DNA of 9,887 nt, from NCBI GenBank assembly GCA_029857655.1, contig JAOUGR010000055.1:1-9887 (forward strand), in the 5' to 3' direction. Position 1 is the stretch's first letter, and each line of letters opens with the position of its first letter. The translations under genes and the position numbers were made by a program. Origin of the DNA: Gammaproteobacteria bacterium (GTDB taxonomy: Bacteria; Pseudomonadota; Gammaproteobacteria; Steroidobacterales; Steroidobacteraceae). The notes under the pieces were generated by a model. It saw nothing but the letters and a program-made list of their open reading frames with translations, was not told where the DNA came from and did no database searches. This document shows, one piece after another, positions 5,383 to 9,887 of the stretch.

Positions 5383-6470
5383 AACGCCTGCTGCCCGCGC
5401 TGCTGGTGCTCGCCGCTCCCGCGGCGCTTGCCTGGCCGTCCTGCGATGATCCGGGCGTGAAGCCGCCGGTCGAGCTCGTGCGGGAGGCGCCGGTTTATCC
5501 AGCGGCCGTGCGCGCCATTGGAGTCGAGGGCTCGGTCGAGGTCGCCCTGACGATACTGCGCGACGGCCGCGTGGGATGGGTAAGCGTTCGGCATGCGGAT
5601 CCACCCGGCTATTTCGAGCAGGCCGCCGTGGCCGGCGTACGAAGCTGGCGCTTTGATCCGGCGCGTCAGGATGACAAGGCGGTCGAATGCCGCATGCTCA
5701 CGCGCCTGCGATTCACGCTGGTGGACACGGTGGAGGCTGCAGGCCGACCGCTTGCGAGCGACAGGCCCGCCCCCGTGTTTCCGCCGCGGCTGCTCCAGGA
5801 TCGCGTCGAGGGTTATGCCGAAGTCCAGTTCGAACTGGCAGCCGACGGCAGCGTGCTGCAACCACGTGTCATCACCGCGATGCCGCGCGGCGAGTTCGAG
5901 TCTGCTGCGCTCGCGGCGATACGTTCCTGGCGCTTTTCGCCCGGGTCCGACCAGCAGCGCATGACGCGCCGCTTCGAGTTCCGGCTGCCGGACTCCACGC
6001 TCCGCGACCTGCCGCCGACCATGCTGGCGAGTGCACCGTTTCCAATGGAAGCCTGCAGGCGGCACCAGACGGGTTCGGCCGCCCTCGAAGTGGAGACAGA
6101 TGCATCCGGTGCAATCCGCAAGGCACGCATCCTGTCGTCTGAACCCAGGGGCCTGTTCGACAAGTCGGCACTGACGATCGCCAGGGCATCGCGCATGACG
6201 CCCGCTTACCGCAGCGGCCAGCCAATCGCCGCGATCGCCCTGCTGACTCTCTTTTTCGACCCGAACCAGGTGAACTGCCCGGGCTTTCTGAGGCCGGATC
6301 CGATGCATCCGCCGCAGGCCCGCCCGCCCCCGGCCGTATCCGGACACGACGAAAACCCCGCCGGCCGCGCCAACCGGTGGGCCATCCTGTCCGCGGCCAC
6401 CCGACAGCAGATACCATTGGCCGATCGCCGCCAGCCAGCGGCCGTTCAGCAGTACGGGAGTCCCCGATGA
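5379..6470 (+). CDS. Secreted protein with three tandem TonB C-terminal domains
   Basis: A 363-residue envelope protein not assignable to a named gene. Residues 1-18 are a Sec signal peptide (MKRLLP, hydrophobic core, ALA before Trp19), apparently cleavable. Three TonB_C-like units follow: about 32-115 (VYPAAV, EGSVEV, DGRV, SWRFDPA at Trp90), about 122-206 (VFPPRL, EGYAEV, DGSV, SWRFSP at Trp184) and about 213-296, a more diverged copy (SAALEVETDASGAI). There are only four cysteines: Cys22 and Cys104 bracket unit 1, and Cys226 and Cys300 bracket unit 3, suggesting two disulphides. Residues 301-363 are a Pro/Arg/Gln-rich tail. It lacks the N-terminal anchor and long Pro-rich span of a real TonB, so energy transduction is doubtful; binding to an envelope partner is more likely. 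It overlaps both neighbours by ATGA. The ORF is open upstream to 5052, but that part has no homology-like features. Confidence 0.85.
   Translation: MKRLLPALLVLAAPAALAWPSCDDPGVKPPVELVREAPVYPAAVRAIGVEGSVEVALTILRDGRVGWVSVRHADPPGYFEQAAVAGVRSWRFDPARQDDKAVECRMLTRLRFTLVDTVEAAGRPLASDRPAPVFPPRLLQDRVEGYAEVQFELAADGSVLQPRVITAMPRGEFESAALAAIRSWRFSPGSDQQRMTRRFEFRLPDSTLRDLPPTMLASAPFPMEACRRHQTGSAALEVETDASGAIRKARILSSEPRGLFDKSALTIARASRMTPAYRSGQPIAAIALLTLFFDPNQVNCPGFLRPDPMHPPQARPPPAVSGHDENPAGRANRWAILSAATRQQIPLADRRQPAAVQQYGSPR
6456..6460 (+). promoter_or_regulatory. Ribosome binding site of the S46 peptidase
   Basis: GGGAG, 6 nt before the ATG at 6467 and 9 nt before the ATG at 6470, inside the end of the TonB_C protein gene. 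Confidence 0.45.
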
Positions 6471-8539
6471 TGCGCATTTTCATTGCGGTGGTGGCCGCGA
6501 TAGTGTCCCTGCCTGCCTCGGCTGACGAGGGCATGTGGACATTCGACAATCCGCCGCGGGCGGTGATTGCCGAAAAATACGGCGTGAAGCTTGACGCTGC
6601 CTGGCTCGACCGTGTGCGCCTCGCCACGGTGCGCCTCGAGGGTGGCTGCACTGGCTCCTTCATTTCCGCCGACGGCCTGGTCCTGACCAATCATCACTGC
6701 GGTGAGGAATGCATTGCGCAGAACTCGACGCCCGATAACGATCTGGTCAGCAAAGGTTTCCTGGCCGACAAGCGCAAAAATGAACTGCGCTGCCAGGAGG
6801 AGGCGATATCGGTGCTGGTGGGCACTGAAGATGTCACCGCAAAAGTCGCTGCTGCGACCGCAGGCGTCGCTTCCGATGCCGTCGTCGAAGCGCGGCGGCG
6901 CGCATTGACGAAGCTCGAGCAGGCCTGCGAAGAAGCATCGGCGAAATCGAAGACCGGGGCACTGAAGTGCGAGCGGGTGACGCTCTACCAGGGCGGCCAG
7001 TACTGGCTCTACAAGTACAAGCGCTATGAAGATGTACGGCTGGCATTCGCGCCGGAGCGCGACATCGCGGCCTTCGGCGGCGACCCGGACAATTTCCAGT
7101 TCCCGCGCTGGTGCCTCGACATGTCGATCCTGCGCGTCTACGAGAAAGACAAGCCCGCGAAGACGCCCAATCACCTGCGCTTCGACTGGGACGGAGTCGA
7201 TCCTGGCGATCCCGTGTTTGTCTCGGGCCATCCCGGCAACTCCGACCGCCTGCGTACGATCGCGCAACTCGAAATGCAGCGCGACACCTTCCTGCCATTC
7301 TGGCTGCTGCGCTTCTCCGAACTGCGCGGGCGAATGCTGCAGTATTCGAAGACCGGCGACGAGCCGCGCCGAACCACAGAGAATTACCTGAACCTGGTGG
7401 AGAACTCGATCAAGGTTCGCCACAAGCAGTTCGATGCCCTGCTGGACCCGGCGTTGATTGAAACCGTAGGCCAGCGGGAACAGGCGCTGCGCGATGCGGT
7501 TGCGGCAAATCCGGCTCTCGCCTCTTCGGCCGGCGCGTGGGATGACATTGAGGCTGCCGAGCGTCTCTGGCGCGACATGCTGGTGCCGAACACGTTCATC
7601 GAAGGAGGCGCCGCTTTCAACAGCACGCTGTTCGGGTACGCGCGCGCCATCGTGCGTGCCGCGGCGGAACGCGCCAAGCCCAACGAAGAGCGCCTGCCGG
7701 AATACACGGAAGCGCGCCTGCCGGCGGTCGTGCAAAACCTCGGTTCGGAAGCGCCAATCTACCCGGATTTCGAGATCCTGCGACTGTCATTTGGTCTCGA
7801 GCGCATGCGCGAATGGCTGGGCCCGGACGACCCGCTGGTTCGCACGGTGCTCGGCAACGAATCGCCGGACGTGCTGGCCGCGAGACTCATCCACGACAGT
7901 TCGCTCGCGGATCCCGCGGCACGGATGGCCCTGTACAACGGCGGGCAGGCCGCGGTCGATGCGAGCCAGGACCCGATGATCCGTCTCGCCGCGAGCGTGG
8001 ATCCCGCCGCGCGCGCACTGCGCAAGCGTGACGAGGAGCAGGTCGAGGGGCCCGTGCAGCGTGGCCTGGAGGAGATCGCGAAGGCGCGTTTCGCCGTCTA
8101 TGGCACGAGCATATATCCGGATGCGACCTTTACGTTGCGGCTCTCTTATGGCGCGATGATGGGCTGGAAGGAGAAGGGCGAGGATGTACGGCCGTGGACC
8201 GAAGTCGGCCGCGCCTTCGAGCGCGCGACCGGCGAGGCGCCATTCAAGATCCCCGACCGCTGGCTGGCGGTGAAGGATCGCCTCGACATGACGACGCCGG
8301 CGAACTTCACCACCAACAACGACATCCTTGGCGGCAATTCCGGCAGCCCGGTGGTCAACGCGGCCGGCGAAATCGTTGGACTGGCTTTCGACGGCAACAT
8401 CCACTCGATTTCGGGCAGCTACTGGTTCGACGATCGGCTGAACCGCTCGGTCGCCGTGCACCCGGCCTACATCCGGCTCGCGCTCGAGAAAGTCTACGGC
8501 GCGAAAGCGTTGCTGGCGGAAATCGACTCGAGTCGCTAG
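6467..8539 (+). CDS. S46 family dipeptidyl-peptidase (DPP7/DAP BII type)
   Basis: A 690-residue secreted serine exopeptidase expected to release dipeptides from the N-terminus of oligopeptides in the periplasm. Residues 1-19 are a signal peptide (ASA before Asp20); the mature protein begins DEGMWTFDNPP, a typical S46 start. The catalytic triad is His77 in TNHHC, Asp218 in CLDMSILRVY and Ser625 in GGNSGSPVV. The residue 18 after the serine is Gly643 (in AFDGN), the position that is Gly in DPP7/DAP BII and Arg in acid-specific DPP11, so broad hydrophobic specificity is predicted. Asp642 matches the residue that binds the substrate amino group. Cys61 and Cys78 are placed like the chymotrypsin 42-58 disulphide. 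ATG 6467 overlaps the upstream stop; an in-frame ATG at 6470 is equally possible. It is slightly shorter than the roughly 720-residue characterised enzymes. Confidence 0.93.
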   Translation: MMRIFIAVVAAIVSLPASADEGMWTFDNPPRAVIAEKYGVKLDAAWLDRVRLATVRLEGGCTGSFISADGLVLTNHHCGEECIAQNSTPDNDLVSKGFLADKRKNELRCQEEAISVLVGTEDVTAKVAAATAGVASDAVVEARRRALTKLEQACEEASAKSKTGALKCERVTLYQGGQYWLYKYKRYEDVRLAFAPERDIAAFGGDPDNFQFPRWCLDMSILRVYEKDKPAKTPNHLRFDWDGVDPGDPVFVSGHPGNSDRLRTIAQLEMQRDTFLPFWLLRFSELRGRMLQYSKTGDEPRRTTENYLNLVENSIKVRHKQFDALLDPALIETVGQREQALRDAVAANPALASSAGAWDDIEAAERLWRDMLVPNTFIEGGAAFNSTLFGYARAIVRAAAERAKPNEERLPEYTEARLPAVVQNLGSEAPIYPDFEILRLSFGLERMREWLGPDDPLVRTVLGNESPDVLAARLIHDSSLADPAARMALYNGGQAAVDASQDPMIRLAASVDPAARALRKRDEEQVEGPVQRGLEEIAKARFAVYGTSIYPDATFTLRLSYGAMMGWKEKGEDVRPWTEVGRAFERATGEAPFKIPDRWLAVKDRLDMTTPANFTTNNDILGGNSGSPVVNAAGEIVGLAFDGNIHSISGSYWFDDRLNRSVAVHPAYIRLALEKVYGAKALLAEIDSSR

Positions 8540-9219
8540 TCGGTACTGCGCTTGGCCACCAGGCGGCAGTCCACGCCGATGTCATCGCGCACGCGCAGGG
8601 CACCGAGCGCGACCGAGAATGGCGTGAGCCCGAGATCGGCGTGATGCAGCGTGAAAGTCGCGTGGACGCTGACCTGCCCGTCGCCGACCTGTACTGACAT
8701 CGGAACGGTGACGATGCGCTCCTCGCCGCGCAGGCCGACCCGGATTCGCGCCTGGAATTCCGCAGGTCCGCCCTCCAGGCTTTCCGCGGTGAGGCGCAGC
8801 ACCGGCTGGCGCTCCGCATCGAGCACGGAGGGTCCCAGCATGTTACGCAGCGTGCCCTCGCGATCGGCCTGCGGAACCTCCTTGGCGAAATCCGCGCCGG
8901 CAGCAGACCGCTCCGCAGGGTCATCGACCACCAGCGAAGCCAGTGGCAGCTCGAACCGGAAGCGGGAGTCGGTCGCGGGATCGCGCATGTCGACGGTACC
9001 GGCCAGCGCATCCGAACTGATCAGGTGATTGTGCCCAAGCGCAGCCATCGGGCCGTCCCGATAGACGCGGATCTCGACGTGTGAAGTGACGATTTCGTAG
9101 CGCTCGTAAGGCCCTGAAGGCGCCACAAGCGGTGCCGCCGGCGCCGCCGGTGGCAGGACCTTCGGCGGCAGGGCGCAGCCGCAAGGCAGCGCCAGGAGTG
9201 CGATCAGGAACTTACGCAT
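8536..9219 (-). CDS. YceI-family envelope protein
   Basis: A 227-residue protein with an N-terminal export signal (MRKFLIALLALPCGCA), a Pro/Ala-rich linker (about 17-38) and a YceI-like domain from about residue 40 to the end. YceI proteins are lipocalin-like barrels that bind long isoprenoid or amide chains in the periplasm. Supporting segments are YERYEIVTSHVEIRVYRDG, the GHNHL turn, TLRNMLGPSVLD and the end strands with PFSVALGALRVRDDIGVDC. Cys13 and Cys15 lie at the signal end but neither has a canonical lipobox (Pro at -3 of Cys15, Pro at -1 of Cys13), so lipidation is uncertain. A GGAG lies 9 nt before the start. The stop overlaps that of the S46 gene, and the b561 gene diverges 21 bp away. 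The domain is diverged, so the family call is good but not certain. Confidence 0.82.
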   Translation of the reverse strand: MRKFLIALLALPCGCALPPKVLPPAAPAAPLVAPSGPYERYEIVTSHVEIRVYRDGPMAALGHNHLISSDALAGTVDMRDPATDSRFRFELPLASLVVDDPAERSAAGADFAKEVPQADREGTLRNMLGPSVLDAERQPVLRLTAESLEGGPAEFQARIRVGLRGEERIVTVPMSVQVGDGQVSVHATFTLHHADLGLTPFSVALGALRVRDDIGVDCRLVAKRSTD

Positions 9220-9224
9220 TCACG

Positions 9225-9230
9225 TATTCT
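9225..9230 (+). promoter_or_regulatory. Possible -10 box of the b561 gene
   Basis: TATTCT, 4 of 6 to the sigma70 consensus, 10 nt before the ATG at 9241. No good -35 box is visible 16-18 bp upstream, and no Shine-Dalgarno sequence precedes the ATG, so the message would have a leader of only a few nucleotides if this box is used. Confidence 0.25.
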
Positions 9231-9232
9231 CC
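9229..9232 (-). promoter_or_regulatory. Ribosome binding site of the minus-strand YceI gene
   Basis: GGAG on the minus strand, 9 nt before the ATG at 9219. It lies within the 21-bp divergent gap, so the promoter for this gene must sit inside the b561 reading frame. Confidence 0.55.
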
Positions 9233-9240
9233 AAGACCCG

Positions 9241-9789
9241 ATGCCGCTCAGAAACACCCCGGCCCGTTATGGATCCGTCGCCCAGGCCCTGCACTGGCTG
9301 GTCGTCGCGCTGCTGGTCGTCCAGTTCACGCTGGCCAGGATCGCCGAGCACCTGCCGCTCGGCCCAGGCAAGATCGGTACTCTGGCACGGCACAAGTCCG
9401 TGGGCATCACGATCCTCGGGCTCGCCCTGCTGCGACTCGCCTGGCGCTGGTTCGATCCGCCGCCCCCGCTACCGCCGATGCCGCCCTGGCAGGCGCGGGC
9501 GGCACGCATTTCGCACGCGGCATTCTATGCAATCCTGTTCGCCATGCCGTTGACCGGCTGGATGATGTCCTCGGCCTCCAACTATCCGGTCAGTTGGTTC
9601 AGCCTCGTCCAGCTCCCGGACCTGGTCGCACCGGATCCCGCGCTAAAGAAACTTCTGCACGAGGTGCATGAGACCATCTCGAAGATCCTCATCGCGCTCG
9701 CCAGCCTGCACCTGCTGGCTGCGCTCAAGCATCAGTACGTGGATCGCAACGGCCTGCTGTTCCGGATGCTGCCATGGCGATCCCGCTGA
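9241..9789 (+). CDS. Cytochrome b561 family inner-membrane protein
   Basis: A 182-residue, four-helix membrane cytochrome of the bacterial CybB/YodB/YceJ type that binds two b haems and moves electrons to or from quinone. Helices are at about 15-36, 51-71, 90-111 and 146-165. Candidate haem ligands are His18 (ALHWL), His51 (RHKSVG), His143 (HEVHE) and His157 (SLHLL); the 33- and 14-residue spacings fit the E. coli-type cytochrome. Further histidines occur at 37, 92, 140 and 164. The start MPLRNTPARYG is the usual family N-terminus. The C-terminus RNGLLFRMLPW is also typical. Its 3' end overlaps the next YceI gene by 16 bp, as in a yceJ-yceI style operon. Superoxide oxidase activity, known for E. 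coli CybB, is one possible role; this is inference. Confidence 0.92.
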   Translation: MPLRNTPARYGSVAQALHWLVVALLVVQFTLARIAEHLPLGPGKIGTLARHKSVGITILGLALLRLAWRWFDPPPPLPPMPPWQARAARISHAAFYAILFAMPLTGWMMSSASNYPVSWFSLVQLPDLVAPDPALKKLLHEVHETISKILIALASLHLLAALKHQYVDRNGLLFRMLPWRSR

Positions 9790-9887
9790 AATTCCGAATA
9801 TTCGCTGCGCTGGCTGCCCTGCTGCCCTGCGTTGCAGTTGCGGCCGTCTGGCAGGGCGATGAGCGGTCAGGCGCATTGCAATTTTTC
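9774..9887 (+). CDS. YceI-family periplasmic protein, N-terminal part (3' end outside window)
   Basis: The first 38 residues of a secreted protein, open to the last base of the window. The start MAIPLKFRIF leads into a hydrophobic core and a signal-peptidase site near AVA/VAA (about residues 23-25). The mature start, AVWQGDERSGALQFF, has the Trp..Ser-x-Leu-x-Phe pattern of the first YceI strand. A GGATG (9764-9768) lies 5 nt before the ATG. It overlaps the b561 gene by 16 bp in another frame, so the two are probably co-translated; the E. coli yceJ-yceI pair has the same order. The call rests on a short piece plus context. Confidence 0.72.
   Translation, partial: MAIPLKFRIFAALAALLPCVAVAAVWQGDERSGALQFF

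Noticed and set aside
5325..6347. 340-residue minus-strand frame, extendable without stop to about 6479 (a stretch near 6400-6460 reads protein-like, e.g. LLNGRWLAAIGQWYLLSG)
   Set aside because: No ATG, GTG or TTG start exists in the extension; the only start is a GTG at 6347. The rest is antisense to the TonB_C repeats and shows no domain.
6394..6423. CGGCCA/TGGCCG inverted repeat as a terminator or operator before the S46 gene
   Set aside because: It has a 6-bp arm with an 18-nt loop and no T-run; such repeats arise easily in GC-rich DNA.
6446..7735. 429-residue open frame on the minus strand opposite the S46 gene
   Set aside because: It lies entirely antisense to the peptidase gene, whose signal peptide and catalytic motifs are clear. 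The translation is Arg/His/Ala-rich with no recognisable domain, as expected from GC-rich codon bias.

Overview
The window looks like chromosomal DNA from a GC-rich, Gram-negative proteobacterium, most likely a gammaproteobacterium near the Xanthomonadales/Steroidobacter/Woeseia groups. The evidence is an outer-membrane beta-barrel protein with a C-terminal Phe, several Sec signal peptides, an S46 dipeptidyl-peptidase, TonB C-terminal domains, an E. coli-like GabD and ferrochelatase, and a b561/YceI cluster. The family-level placement is inference. I see no mobile element, tRNA/rRNA gene, CRISPR array or phage gene. Coding density is very high.

Layout. (1) Positions 1-2773, plus strand: the 3' end of a homogentisate 1,2-dioxygenase gene, a fumarylacetoacetase gene and a gabD-type succinate-semialdehyde dehydrogenase gene. 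They are joined by stop/start overlaps and form an aromatic (tyrosine/homogentisate) degradation unit. (2) 2774-2988: an AT-rich gap with a likely sigma70 promoter, an inverted repeat in the promoter spacer and a C-rich leader. It precedes a monocistronic outer-membrane beta-barrel gene (Ax21-like) that ends at a strong intrinsic terminator (3582-3616). (3) 3668-8539, plus strand: ferrochelatase hemH, a two-module VOC protein, a secreted protein with three tandem TonB_C domains, and an S46 dipeptidyl-peptidase. All three junctions are ATGA overlaps, so this is almost certainly one transcript. (4) 8536-9219, minus strand: a YceI-family envelope protein that converges on the peptidase gene and shares the palindrome CTAG with it as stop codon. 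(5) 9241-9887, plus strand: a b561-type membrane cytochrome, divergent from the YceI gene by 21 bp, followed by the start of a second YceI-family gene cut by the window end.

How the parts fit. The first unit funnels homogentisate to fumarate plus acetoacetate; the aldehyde dehydrogenase would feed a C4 aldehyde to succinate. The hemH unit mixes haem synthesis with envelope proteins (TonB_C repeats, secreted dipeptidase), a combination whose logic is not obvious. The last unit resembles the E. coli yceJ-yceI pairing of a b561 cytochrome with a lipid/quinone-binding periplasmic protein, here with a YceI gene on both sides.

Most of the window is ordinary metabolism. The best second looks are the anchor-less triple-TonB_C protein, the hemH-VOC-TonB_C-S46 overlap chain, the probable leaderless starts, and the regulatory region in front of the beta-barrel gene. 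I did not find strong evidence of a wholly new biological system.
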